Shown here: piece by piece, positions 7,665 to 18,557 of the stretch | Layout: each line of letters starts with the position of its first letter | How positions within the stretch are numbered: position 1 is the first letter of the stretch | From: Rhodobacteraceae bacterium Alg231-30 | GTDB taxonomy: Bacteria; Pseudomonadota; Alphaproteobacteria; Rhodobacterales; Rhodobacteraceae | Length of the DNA stretch: 50,030 nt | Assembly (NCBI GenBank): GCA_900143615.1 | Contig: FREU01000008.1 | Coordinates: 1-50,030, forward strand | Direction: 5' to 3' | Translations under genes and position numbers: made by a program | Notes under the pieces: generated by a model | Told to the model about the DNA's origin: nothing | The model's database searches: none | What the model saw: only the letters and a program-made list of their open reading frames with translations

Positions 7665-10600
7665 ATGCGGGATCTGAATGACGACGATCTGAACACCCCT
7701 ATTCTTGAGAAAGAAAACCTGGCTGGACAGGGCGGAGGTCTTCTGACTTCGGTTGGGGAAGAGATCAGCAATTCGATACGTGGTCTGGATGCCGGCGTTG
7801 GCGCAGTTGAAGCGGTGGACAAGCCTGCACTGGAGGAAGAAGAGAAAAAAGCGCAAGACCTTGCCGGGGATGAAGGTGAGGTGGCAAACGAAGAGGCGCA
7901 TGAGGAGCTTGCCGAAGAGGGCACGCAGGTTGATGAAAACACCGGAGGGGCCGCCGGAGAAGGGGTCCAGACCTATACAGGTGTAGGCGAGAGCGAAGCG
8001 GCAACGCCTCAAGCACAGGTTCAGCTGGCAAGCTATGCGGGTCTTTCGGCCGAGTCGACGCCGGTCTGGGAAAGTGCTGCCCGGGAGGCGACACGTCCTG
8101 AAGCCTTTCAGGCGGTGGAAGACGGATATTTTGGACCGCCCCCGCCACATGATTTCGAACAGAGCGGCTGTGCTTGTGCCTGTTGCGCCGAAGGCGGCGA
8201 AGCGGGGAGCGGCGGCGCGGGCGGCGGCGGTGTCGGTGTTCCGGCGGCGGCGACCTCGCTGGACAACCTGTCCCGCTTCCTGAGCGAGTATAATCACGCC
8301 AATACTGCTGATGAGGATTTCTGGGACGGTTTCTGGGATAGCGCAGGTGACAGTGAGGGGCCGAACTACCACTGGAACCTGACCAATACGGGGCTCAATG
8401 CCCAGAACGGGGTCATCACCTACAATGTGATGGGCAATAATTATGATGCAGATGGCATCACCGATGACGGTGCGGATGCGACGTCGCGGATCGATGCCAT
8501 TCGTCACGCCCTGAACATCTACGAAGACATGCTGGGCATTAATTTCTCCGAGACCACAAACGTGGCGGCGGATCTTAATTTCGGCAATGAGAGTTCCGGG
8601 GCTTTTGCCAATTTCAACGCGGATGGGAAAACTGCCAATCAGGGGGCGACCGGCTCGATCTCCAATGCCTGGATCAATATTGCCAAAAGCTGGACCGGGA
8701 ATGGCACGATCGGGGATTATTATTTCGCGACCGTGCTGCACGAGGTTGGCCATGCGCTCGGTCTGGGTCACCAGGGCCTTTATAATGCGGGTGGCGGTGC
8801 AACCTATGGCAACCAGGCGCTGTGGGAAAACGATACCATCCAGTTCTCGATGATGTCCTATTGGGCACAGAACAACTATACCGCGCCGGGGGAAAGCACG
8901 CCGAGCGGCACCTTCTTGAATGATGTCAATTTTATCGGGCCGCAAGCGGTGGACTGGCTGGCGTTGGACCGGATGTACAATCCGATGGGCTATGGCATTG
9001 ATGATGGCGTCACCGGCTCCAACACCACCTGGGGGTTCAATTCCACTTGGAGTGACTGGACGCCAACCAACTCGGGGCCACTCTTTGGCTATGCGAACAC
9101 AGCCTATGCCTCGCTGGATACGCTGCTCAGCTCAACGACGATGACCATCGTTGATGCGGGTGGTACGGATACGCTGGATCTGTCGGGCTTTTCCAACAAC
9201 ACCAAGATCGACGTCTCCAATGTGTCTTCGTTTGACACCAAGCCCTCGATCTCCAATGTCGCCGGGTTGAACGGTAACCTGATGATCGGGGTCGGCACGG
9301 TGATCGAGAATGTGGTTGGCGGTTCCGGTGGCGAAGAGATCATCGGGAATTCTTCTGCCAACAACCTCGACGGCAATGGCGGCAACGACTCGATTTCGGG
9401 CGGCAACGGCAATGACACGCTGATTGGGGATACCGGCAACGACACGCTGCTGGGCGAGGGCGGCAACGACTCGCTCGACGGGGGAGCTGACAATGACTTC
9501 CTCGTTGGCGGCGGTAGTGTCGACACGCTGTTGGGTGGCGAGGGCAACGACACCTTGGAAGGTGGCTTTAGCACTGACAGCATTAGTGGCGGCGGCGGCG
9601 ATGACCTGATCCGTGTGCTGGAGGGAGAGTATTATGACAGTGTTGATGGAGGATCTGGCGTTGATACGCTGGATCATTCTGACAGTGATTATAGCGGTGA
9701 TGTGTTCAACTTTTCCACTGGCGTGATGTCGGGGACCAACTTCAATGGCGGCTCGGGCACAGTGACCGGCGTTGAAATCTATCTTGACGGGTCGGGAGAC
9801 AACACCATTCATTCGGATGGGTCGGGCTTGTTTGAGGGCAACGGTGGTAATGATACAATCCATGCTGGTAATGGGGTTAACGAGACGCTGAATGGCGGAT
9901 CGGGAACCGATACGCTCAACACCACCCATTTTAGTGGCAACTACGTGGTGAATCTTGCCACCGGGCTGACCAACTTTACCGGTGAATCCTTCATCAACTT
10001 CGAGAACCTGATCTCGGGGTCGGGCAATGATAGCCTGACCGGTACCAATGGTAACAACAACATTGACGGTGGCGCTGGCAATGACACGCTGAATGCTGGT
10101 TCGGGCACAGACACGCTGTTTGGCGGGGAAGGCAATGACCGGCTCAACCGTGGCGGCGGTGGTTCCTTGCAGGATGCTTATTACGGCGGTGCGGGCATAG
10201 ACACGATCGGCGCCGACGGCGTAGGCTTTGCAAGCACCGTGGTCTTCAATCTGGCTACCGGATTCATGACCCTCAGCGGTAACAATTACGAAATCTGGAA
10301 CGGGTTCGAAAACTATGACGGCTCGACCGGGAGTGGCGGCGAAGGCGTTATCGGCACATCGGGCGACAACCTGATTGAGACCGGATCTGGCAACAACAGC
10401 ATCGATGGTGGTGCTGGCAATGATACAATCAGCAGCACCAACGGCAACGATACGCTGAATGGCGGCAGTGGCAACGACACGCTGATTGTCAGCGATGACG
10501 GTGGCGATACCAGCATCTTGGGTGGGTTGGGTGAAGATCTGTTGGATCTGTCCGGGTCGACCGCAGGCTGGGTCATGGGGCTGAACGATCTGACGTCTGG

Positions 10601-12038
10601 CAGCACGACCCTGAGCGGGGCAAATTCATCCAACGGGGTTGATGCACTCCTCGGGTCGGATTTTGATGATGATCTCACCGAAGGCTACATCGACGTGATC
10701 GATGCGGCGGGTGGCAATGACAGTGTGCGCACCAACGGCATTAACGTGTCAGATGAGCGCTTCGACGGGGGGGCTGGAAACGATCTTCTTGATTTCTCTG
10801 CGGATAGCTCAGACATTTTGCTCGATCTGGCTACTGGCGCGTTTAGCAATACAATTGGCGCGTTCAACTTTGAAAATGCCATCGGGGGTAGTGGTAACGA
10901 CACGATAACCGGCGTTGCCGGGGGCAGCAATCTGGCGGGTGGTGATGGCATCGACTCGCTTACCGGTCTTGGCGGTTCAGATACGTTGCTTGGCGGCAGC
11001 GGCAACGATGTCCTGATCGGGGGCGGCGGCGGTGACGGGCTGAATGGCGGCACCGGAAATGACATCCTTTCGGGGGACGGTGGTGCTGATACGCTTGTTG
11101 GCGGCAGCGGTGACGACATTCTGGGCGGTGGGTCCGGCAATGACCATCTGTCCGGTGGTTTTCAGGGCGATGTCCTGAGTGGTGGCCTTGGCAACGACAC
11201 CCTGCTTGGGGATGGCGGCAATGATCTGCTTGACGGTGGCGGTGGCGCTGACAATCTGGATGGTGGCACCGGCATTGACACCCTGAGCTACGCATCAGAC
11301 TCAAGTGGTGTAACGGTGAACCTGACCAGCAATACCGCGTCTGGCGGTAACGCGACCGGGGACATCATCACCGGGTTTGAAGATGTGCTTGGCGGCACCG
11401 GCAACGATAGCCTGACCGGATCGGTGTCCAATAACAAGCTTGTTGGCGGCGGCGGCGGTGACACCCTGAGCGGCTCAAATGGTGACGATACACTGAACGG
11501 GAAGGGTGGCAATGACAGCCTGCTTGGCGGTGCCGACAATGACACGTTGCTGGGCGGCTTTGGTAAAGACACCCTGCTTGGCGGCGGCGGCGATGATAAG
11601 CTGACCGGCGGTGGCGGCAACGACAGCCTGAATGGCGTTTCCGGCAGTGACACTCTGCTTGGCAGTGGTGGTCAGGACAACCTGTTGGGCGGTGGCGGCA
11701 ACGACTCGCTTGATGGGGGAACCGGTGGCGACATTTTGAATGGCGGGATCGGTGATGACACCCTGACCGGCGGTGGCGGCACAAATGACGTGTTTGTCTT
11801 TACCGACGGGTTCGGAAATGATGTGGTTTCCGATTTCAACTCGGCCAATTTGGAAGACATTGACCTTTCGGGCGTGACCAACATCACCAACTTCGTTGAT
11901 CTGATCAACAACCACTTGTTCAATGTGGGCGGTTTTGCGGTGATCGTGGACGGTTCGGACTCGATCTTGCTAGATGGTGTTGCCTTTGCTGATGTGGGTA
12001 TCGGTCAAACCTATTCGGGCGCTGACTTTATCTTCTGA
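7665..12038 (+). CDS. Serralysin-type (M10B) metalloprotease with very long RTX repeat tail
   Basis: From ATG 7665 (GGGAG 7-8 bases upstream; the frame is open to a TTG at 7518) this encodes about 1457 residues. Residues 1-165 are acidic and disordered-looking, then a cysteine cluster CACACC near 168-175 and a Gly-rich linker. A zinc protease domain follows with HEVGHALGLGH (His359, Glu360, His363, His369) and the Met-turn SMMSYW, the metzincin signature. From about residue 550 the protein is a chain of GGxGxDxLxGG calcium-binding nonapeptides to near the C-terminus, which ends YSGADFIF, a type I secretion-like signal. Classical serralysins have about 480 residues, so this one is roughly three times longer. 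It would be secreted without a signal peptide, with the exporter encoded elsewhere. Confidence 0.9.
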   Translation: MRDLNDDDLNTPILEKENLAGQGGGLLTSVGEEISNSIRGLDAGVGAVEAVDKPALEEEEKKAQDLAGDEGEVANEEAHEELAEEGTQVDENTGGAAGEGVQTYTGVGESEAATPQAQVQLASYAGLSAESTPVWESAAREATRPEAFQAVEDGYFGPPPPHDFEQSGCACACCAEGGEAGSGGAGGGGVGVPAAATSLDNLSRFLSEYNHANTADEDFWDGFWDSAGDSEGPNYHWNLTNTGLNAQNGVITYNVMGNNYDADGITDDGADATSRIDAIRHALNIYEDMLGINFSETTNVAADLNFGNESSGAFANFNADGKTANQGATGSISNAWINIAKSWTGNGTIGDYYFATVLHEVGHALGLGHQGLYNAGGGATYGNQALWENDTIQFSMMSYWAQNNYTAPGESTPSGTFLNDVNFIGPQAVDWLALDRMYNPMGYGIDDGVTGSNTTWGFNSTWSDWTPTNSGPLFGYANTAYASLDTLLSSTTMTIVDAGGTDTLDLSGFSNNTKIDVSNVSSFDTKPSISNVAGLNGNLMIGVGTVIENVVGGSGGEEIIGNSSANNLDGNGGNDSISGGNGNDTLIGDTGNDTLLGEGGNDSLDGGADNDFLVGGGSVDTLLGGEGNDTLEGGFSTDSISGGGGDDLIRVLEGEYYDSVDGGSGVDTLDHSDSDYSGDVFNFSTGVMSGTNFNGGSGTVTGVEIYLDGSGDNTIHSDGSGLFEGNGGNDTIHAGNGVNETLNGGSGTDTLNTTHFSGNYVVNLATGLTNFTGESFINFENLISGSGNDSLTGTNGNNNIDGGAGNDTLNAGSGTDTLFGGEGNDRLNRGGGGSLQDAYYGGAGIDTIGADGVGFASTVVFNLATGFMTLSGNNYEIWNGFENYDGSTGSGGEGVIGTSGDNLIETGSGNNSIDGGAGNDTISSTNGNDTLNGGSGNDTLIVSDDGGDTSILGGLGEDLLDLSGSTAGWVMGLNDLTSGSTTLSGANSSNGVDALLGSDFDDDLTEGYIDVIDAAGGNDSVRTNGINVSDERFDGGAGNDLLDFSADSSDILLDLATGAFSNTIGAFNFENAIGGSGNDTITGVAGGSNLAGGDGIDSLTGLGGSDTLLGGSGNDVLIGGGGGDGLNGGTGNDILSGDGGADTLVGGSGDDILGGGSGNDHLSGGFQGDVLSGGLGNDTLLGDGGNDLLDGGGGADNLDGGTGIDTLSYASDSSGVTVNLTSNTASGGNATGDIITGFEDVLGGTGNDSLTGSVSNNKLVGGGGGDTLSGSNGDDTLNGKGGNDSLLGGADNDTLLGGFGKDTLLGGGGDDKLTGGGGNDSLNGVSGSDTLLGSGGQDNLLGGGGNDSLDGGTGGDILNGGIGDDTLTGGGGTNDVFVFTDGFGNDVVSDFNSANLEDIDLSGVTNITNFVDLINNHLFNVGGFAVIVDGSDSILLDGVAFADVGIGQTYSGADFIF

Positions 12039-12057
12039 TCTGCGCAACGGTAGCTAA

Positions 12058-12086
12058 AAAAGGCCTCGCATTATGCGGGGCCTTTT
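12058..12086 (+). terminator. Rho-independent terminator after the RTX protease gene
   Basis: A 13-bp stem (12058-12070 with 12074-12086, one G-U pair) with a 3-base loop starts 20 bases after the stop. Its A-rich start pairs with the closing T run, so it can work in both directions. The sequence is close to that of the terminator at 14654-14680. Confidence 0.88.
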
Positions 12087-12161
12087 GTCGTTCACATGCC
12101 CATGGTTTTACGAATGGTTTTGCCAATCTGGGTTTCCACGTTAGGGTGAGAAAATTGTCTG

Positions 12162-12176
12162 TTAAGAATTTGTTAA
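12162..12176 (+). promoter_or_regulatory. CtrA-type box TTAA-N7-TTAA
   Basis: TTAA (12162-12165), seven bases, TTAA (12173-12176): a full match to the alphaproteobacterial CtrA consensus, 10 bases upstream of the ATG of the second RTX gene. CtrA controls motility and surface functions in Rhodobacterales. The box overlaps the AAGGG ribosome-binding sequence (12175-12179), which is too close to the start codon for ordinary activation, so it could repress or be chance. Confidence 0.4.
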
Positions 12177-12186
12177 GGGTCTGTGT

Positions 12187-14634
12187 ATGGTTTTTGATCT
12201 CCCCCGCATTTTGAATATCTCTTTCCTACAAGCCGTGCTGCCGGGAACTTCGGGCGACGATTCCCTGACCGGGACATCCAGCGATGACACCATTACCGGA
12301 GATGATGGCAACGATACTTTGATCGGTGGTGGCGGCAACGACAGCATCAGCGGTGATGCTGGGGATGACAGCCTCTCGGGCGGGAGCGGCAATGACAGTC
12401 TTGAGGGCGGGGCTGACAACGATATCGTGAACGGTGGGACTGGCAATGACACGCTGTGGGGCGATGGTGGCAACGACACGTTGAATGGCGGGAGCGGCTT
12501 TGATCGCCTGAACGGCGGCGAAGGTGCAGACGTGATCGACGGCGGCGTTGGTAACGACACGCTGAACGGTGGTGAAGGTGACAACAGCCTCATCGGCGGG
12601 AGCGGATCGGATTCCATCACCAGCGGCAGTGGCAGCGATACAATCGATGGTGGCAGCGGCAATGACACGATTGATGGCGGCAACGGGAACAATCAAATTA
12701 GCGCTGGAGACGGCACCGATTTGATCATCAGCGGCAGCGGCGACGACACACTTTTTGGGGGGGATGGCGACGATGGTCTGTCTGGCGGAGCGGGACATGA
12801 TTCCATTGAGGGGGACGCTGGTGACGATAACCTGCACGGTGAAGATGGCAACGATACCCTGATTGGCGGTGAGGGCACCGACAGTGCGCTTGGTGGCGCC
12901 GGACGCGACCGGCTGGACGGCGGCAGCGGCGACGACTTTCTGAGCGGGGATGATGGCAGGGATACGCTTCTGGGCGGGAGTGGCAATGACGCGCTTTACG
13001 GTGGGGCTGGCGTGGACAGGCTGACCGGCGGCAGCGGCAATGATGTCCTTGATGGCGGTTCGGAGAAGGACACCCTGAGCGGGCAGGGGGGCAATGACAC
13101 CCTGGTCGGCCGCGAAGGGGATGACACGCTGATTGGGGGTGGCGGCAACGACATCCTTTGGGGTGGAACCGGTGCGGATACGCTAAATGGCGGCAGCGGC
13201 AATGACTGGATCTATTATTTTGATGCGATTGGTAACATCACCATCGACCTTGCGGCCAATACGGCCAGCGGCAGTGACGCCACCGGGGACGTGTTCTCAG
13301 GGATCGAGAACGTGGTGGGCGGCATCGGCAGCGACACGTTGTTGGGCAATAGCGACGGCAATATTATATTCGACAGCAGCGGGGCCAATCTCATTGACGG
13401 GCGCGGCGGTAACGACACTCTGAGCGGTGGCAGCGCGTCCGATACGATCAACGGCGGCGATGGCGAAGACGTGTTGTTTGGTGGGGCCTGGTTCGATTCC
13501 CTGAATGGTGGTGCGGGCGACGATTTCCTTGGCGGCGGCACCGGCAACGACACCAACTTTGGTGGCAGTGCCGCCAATGACACGTTGGAAGGTGGTACCG
13601 GCAACGACACCCTGTCGTATTTCGAAGACACGATCGGCGTCGGGGTCGACCTGCTGAGCGGGATTGGATCAGGGGCGGGCAGTGCTGCAGAGGGGGACAT
13701 TATTTCGGGGATCGAGAATGTTTTCGGTGGCAGCGGGGACGATACGCTGAAAGGGGATAATGGCGGCAACATGCTCCTCTCCGAGGAAGGCGATAACCTG
13801 TTGGAGGGGCGCGGTGGCCATGACTCCATTCTAGCAGGTGACGGCGATGATACGATCACGGGTGGTGGTGGCGATGACCTGATCGACGGGGGTGGCGGGA
13901 CAAACGTGCTGGATGGCGGTTTCGGTAAGGACATGTTGTTTTATGACAGTGATACCGCCGGTGTGTCGGTCAACCTGAGCACCAATGCCGTATCCGGCGG
14001 GCAGGCAGCTGGCGATACAATCTCGAATTTCGAGCACGTCGGCGGCGGTGATGGGAATGACACGCTGACCGGAACCTCTGGGGCGAACATACTGGATGGC
14101 GGCGACGGCGACGATATCCTGATCGCGCTCGGCGGTGCCGACAGCATGTCCGGCGGAGCCGGTAACGATACGCTCGATGCGGGCAATGGCAATGACAGCA
14201 TTGCCGGTGAGGGCGGCCATGACAGTATTTCCGGCGGCATCGGCAATGACGGGATAGATGGCGGTGGCGGCAATGACATCATCAAAGGTGGGAGCGGCCA
14301 TGATACCCTGCTTGGCAATTTCGGCAGTGACACGCTGACTGGCGGCGGCGGCAATGACAGCATCGATGGCGGCGGCGGGGATGATCTCTTTGTCTTTGCC
14401 AACGGGTTTGGCTCCGACACGATCACCGGATTCAATGCGTCCGATGGCGAGGATATCGACCTCTCGGCGGTTGGTGCGGTGACGGATTTCAATGATCTTG
14501 TCACAAACCACCTGTCCAGCAACGGTGGGTTTGCCCAGATTGATGTCGGGGGGAATTCAATTCTACTGGATGGGGTCGCCTTTGGCGATGTCGGTGTCGG
14601 GCTGGCCTATTCTGGGGCAGACTTTTTCTTTTGA
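12187..14634 (+). CDS. RTX calcium-binding repeat protein without a separate functional domain
   Basis: This 815-residue protein is almost wholly made of RTX nonapeptides (GGxGxDxLxGG), starting near residue 19 after a short leader [16 protein letters not shown]. They are interrupted by two spacer modules of the type [28 protein letters not shown]. The C-terminus ([15 protein letters not shown], then [13 protein letters not shown] and YSGADFFF) matches the tails of the protease at 7665 and the protein at 29690, indicating a shared type I secretion signal. Such proteins bind calcium outside the cell and are often adhesin or matrix components; no enzyme domain is visible. AAGGG precedes the start. 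It has its own terminator and probably its own promoter. Confidence 0.9.
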   Translation: MVFDLPRILNISFLQAVLPGTSGDDSLTGTSSDDTITGDDGNDTLIGGGGNDSISGDAGDDSLSGGSGNDSLEGGADNDIVNGGTGNDTLWGDGGNDTLNGGSGFDRLNGGEGADVIDGGVGNDTLNGGEGDNSLIGGSGSDSITSGSGSDTIDGGSGNDTIDGGNGNNQISAGDGTDLIISGSGDDTLFGGDGDDGLSGGAGHDSIEGDAGDDNLHGEDGNDTLIGGEGTDSALGGAGRDRLDGGSGDDFLSGDDGRDTLLGGSGNDALYGGAGVDRLTGGSGNDVLDGGSEKDTLSGQGGNDTLVGREGDDTLIGGGGNDILWGGTGADTLNGGSGNDWIYYFDAIGNITIDLAANTASGSDATGDVFSGIENVVGGIGSDTLLGNSDGNIIFDSSGANLIDGRGGNDTLSGGSASDTINGGDGEDVLFGGAWFDSLNGGAGDDFLGGGTGNDTNFGGSAANDTLEGGTGNDTLSYFEDTIGVGVDLLSGIGSGAGSAAEGDIISGIENVFGGSGDDTLKGDNGGNMLLSEEGDNLLEGRGGHDSILAGDGDDTITGGGGDDLIDGGGGTNVLDGGFGKDMLFYDSDTAGVSVNLSTNAVSGGQAAGDTISNFEHVGGGDGNDTLTGTSGANILDGGDGDDILIALGGADSMSGGAGNDTLDAGNGNDSIAGEGGHDSISGGIGNDGIDGGGGNDIIKGGSGHDTLLGNFGSDTLTGGGGNDSIDGGGGDDLFVFANGFGSDTITGFNASDGEDIDLSAVGAVTDFNDLVTNHLSSNGGFAQIDVGGNSILLDGVAFGDVGVGLAYSGADFFF

Positions 14635-14653
14635 TGCAGCTTGCACATAGATC

Positions 14654-14680
14654 AAGGCCCCGCATCTGCGGGGCCTTTTT
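14654..14680. terminator. Bidirectional terminator between the second RTX gene and glf
   Basis: An 11-bp stem (14654-14664 with 14667-14677) rich in GC is followed by TTT on the plus strand. It starts 20 bases after the RTX stop and lies downstream of the convergent glf gene, so it can serve both. It is nearly the same as the terminator at 12058-12086. Confidence 0.85.
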
Positions 14681-14703
14681 CCTATAAGCTATCAAGTCCG
14701 GCG

Positions 14704-16154
<1,451 letters not shown>

Positions 16155-17246
16155 TCAGCTACCGGCTTTTCGGGAGCCCTTCGATTTCTGCTGCTCTGGG
16201 AGGTCCTGTATCTTATTCTGTAGCCGGATATTTTCCCGACAAAGCTCGATAATCAGGCGCAGCCCTATTTCCCAGTCCGCAGCGCTTTTATCAGTATTAC
16301 CAAGTGGTTCATCTTTTTTGGGGCGCACGAAGTCCGCACCTTCTTGCTCCCCCCAAAGGCGCTTATTCTCTTCTAGGAAATACTCTTGAACTTCACGTAT
16401 CTGACGGTTTGAAAGCGCCAGCTTTTCGGTTTGCAATCCCGCCGCCTTGTCTTTTTTCAAGTGCCGGAGGATGCTGGTCCGAACCATTTGGTCATCCTTC
16501 CCATTTGGCTCGCTTCCAAGAGGGGCGAGGAACTGATTGGCGTCCCTGAGCAAGTTGACGTGCCGAAAGTCCAACCCTTCATTTTCCGCCGCGACCATTT
16601 CGAGACCCTCGTCGGGACATCCAATCACTTGTAGGAAATCAAGAAATAGTTCCCCCCCCTTCCAGCGGGATTTGTCATAGGGGCGGATGATAACCTGCTC
16701 TTTTCCAAATACGGAAATATAGGGAGCAATGCGATTGTAGAAACGATTTTGCTCGCCGCTCATTCGCTCTGCGAAATCGAATTTATGCCGACTGCCGACT
16801 TTTACGTCCTGTTGGTAGGTCGAAAGAATATAGTCGTCCTGACGCCGAAGATAGGCAACAACCTTTACGTCAAAGTCGGCAAGAAGATCCTTCATACCTT
16901 CAACGATTTCCCGCGTGACGTTTTTCGACCCAAACGCCTCGGAAGACAGGATAATATTTTCACCTTCGAATGCCTTGGCTTCTTCCAGGAAGGCAGGAAC
17001 CGCACTGTCCAGCCTGCGGGACTTGACCTTGTTGAGCCAGTACACCGGAAGACCGGTTAGAGCCGCCGCAAGAGGGACATGCTGTCCCCTTTGAAAATAG
17101 GGAGCTCTTCTTTTGCAGGGATAAAGGAACCCACGCTTGGCCAAACGTCCCTCGTTATTCCTGAGACATCGCTGGACAAAAGTGCTCCCTGTTTTGTTCA
17201 GGCCGATATGAAGGTAAAGCGTTTTACGTGATCCGGACTCTGACAT
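16155..17246 (-). CDS. Sulfotransferase-like protein (PAPS-binding P-loop family)
   Basis: This 363-residue protein starts with a strand and P-loop LYLHIGLNKTGST (residues about 10-22), the 5'-phosphosulfate-binding loop of sulfotransferases. A second motif VVAYLRRQDDYILSTYQQ in the middle matches the 3'-phosphate-binding strand-helix with Arg and Ser. It probably transfers sulfate from PAPS to a sugar of the exported glycan; the acceptor cannot be deduced. The C-terminus is charged and ends in a helix with ENIRLQNKIQDL. ATG 17246 lies 6 bases after the stop of the upstream sulfotransferase-like gene, so the two are co-transcribed. GC content is lower than in the rhamnose genes. Confidence 0.8.
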   Translation of the reverse strand: MSESGSRKTLYLHIGLNKTGSTFVQRCLRNNEGRLAKRGFLYPCKRRAPYFQRGQHVPLAAALTGLPVYWLNKVKSRRLDSAVPAFLEEAKAFEGENIILSSEAFGSKNVTREIVEGMKDLLADFDVKVVAYLRRQDDYILSTYQQDVKVGSRHKFDFAERMSGEQNRFYNRIAPYISVFGKEQVIIRPYDKSRWKGGELFLDFLQVIGCPDEGLEMVAAENEGLDFRHVNLLRDANQFLAPLGSEPNGKDDQMVRTSILRHLKKDKAAGLQTEKLALSNRQIREVQEYFLEENKRLWGEQEGADFVRPKKDEPLGNTDKSAADWEIGLRLIIELCRENIRLQNKIQDLPEQQKSKGSRKAGS

Positions 17247-17252
17247 GAAAGT

Positions 17253-18470
17253 TTATCCCTTTCCGCCGGACACAATATCGTGGATACGTTTTTCCATATC
17301 CCGAACCGCTTTTTGGGGGGCTTCTATACGCCCTGAAACGTAGCGCGCATCCTTGAGTTGAGAAATTTTCTCCTGACATTGTGCCGCAAGATCTTGCGCT
17401 CTTGAGATATTTTTCCGTGCAATTGCCCGCTGAGCCATTGCAACTGACGTTTGCAATTCCTGAGCCAGAAGCTCTTCGTTAAAGATCCTGACCAGTTGAA
17501 ACAATGCGTCAGGGAAGGGAATCTTCTGTTCCAGTTTCCACAGGTTCGGAGGGCGGTCATATTTTTTCCAGCTCGGCTCCAGATCCTTAACTGTCAGTTC
17601 GGGGAACTCTGAAATTAGAGCTGCATTGCTCTTGTCAAACCGCGCCTGAATACGTCGTGCGGATTTGGGGCCGATACTGATTTTTTCTTTGCATTCAAAC
17701 TTGTTCAAGAAAACCCTCGCAAAGGCCTTCTGGGACATATGGCCCCCACCTTTGCGTAGGTTGAGGGTGTTGACCATTGCCATCACCTGAATATCCACAG
17801 CTTCGTTAATACGCGGGATTGGCTGTGTGTTTTCCACATCGATCTGCAATCGATCAATCAGATATTGTGCGGCAGTTGGCCATTTTTTGTATGGCAATAC
17901 AACCATGTGGTCGCGCCCAAATACGGTCGTCCACCTTTTCACGAGCTCAAAATAATTGAAGTAGGAGTTCTTAGCGTCGACGCTATCGAAAAAGGCCGGT
18001 TTCACAACCCAGCGATCGCGTGACAGGGTTGACGTCAAAGAGACGGCAACATCTACCTGAGGGCGCAGGAAACACAAAAGGCTGATTTCGGAAAAATGCG
18101 GTGCAATGAAATCATACACGCGCTGGACCTCCTCAACGGTCCGAAGGCGGGAATGAAGATGTTCGTTTGAGATGACGAACGAATGGGCTCCCTTTTTTCG
18201 AGCGGCCTCGACTTCTTGTGCAAAGTCGGCAACCAGTTTCTCCCGAAACTCCGCCTTGTCTTGCTCAGAAAAAATCGAATTGTTCTGAAATCCGTCATCC
18301 TCGGTTCCAGGGGCCAGCGCCCATAGGCACAATTTCCTATGTGTCTCAGGTCCTAAAACCTCAGAATACATAACCCCCTGATCCAGCAATTTATCCCGAT
18401 TTTTTCGAAACCATCGCTGGGTACTGGTTGTGGCTGTCTTTTCAATACCAATGTGCATGAAGAGCTTCAT
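17253..18470 (-). CDS. Sulfotransferase-like protein (P-loop family), with C-terminal helical tail
   Basis: This 405-residue protein has FMHIGIEKTATTSTQRW at its N-terminus, the PAPS 5'-loop, and LLCFLRPQVDVAVSLTSTLSRD in the middle as the 3'-phosphate motif. EHLHSRLRT lies between them and resembles the acceptor-side loop of related bacterial proteins. The last 100 residues are strongly helical and charged (ARKNISRAQDLAAQCQEKISQ) and may mediate oligomerisation. ATG 18470 has a GGGAG box close upstream. It is followed 6 bases later by the gene at 16155-17246. Family assignment rests on the two motifs; overall similarity to characterised enzymes is low. Confidence 0.75.
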   Translation of the reverse strand: MKLFMHIGIEKTATTSTQRWFRKNRDKLLDQGVMYSEVLGPETHRKLCLWALAPGTEDDGFQNNSIFSEQDKAEFREKLVADFAQEVEAARKKGAHSFVISNEHLHSRLRTVEEVQRVYDFIAPHFSEISLLCFLRPQVDVAVSLTSTLSRDRWVVKPAFFDSVDAKNSYFNYFELVKRWTTVFGRDHMVVLPYKKWPTAAQYLIDRLQIDVENTQPIPRINEAVDIQVMAMVNTLNLRKGGGHMSQKAFARVFLNKFECKEKISIGPKSARRIQARFDKSNAALISEFPELTVKDLEPSWKKYDRPPNLWKLEQKIPFPDALFQLVRIFNEELLAQELQTSVAMAQRAIARKNISRAQDLAAQCQEKISQLKDARYVSGRIEAPQKAVRDMEKRIHDIVSGGKG

Positions 18471-18557
18471 AGGAAGCTCCCAGCTAAATGGTGCGTACCG
18501 TTTGGAGTTGCACTTTCCTCGTTTCGGAAAAGACCCAGAAACCGGATGGCCTCTGCC

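Noticed and set aside
9340..11780. Dense short direct repeats that resemble a CRISPR or satellite array
   Set aside because: They are in frame and encode GGxGxDxLxGG nonapeptides; there are no constant repeats with unique spacers. The same holds for 12240-14400, 22500-23150, 25400-28650 and 29950-32550.
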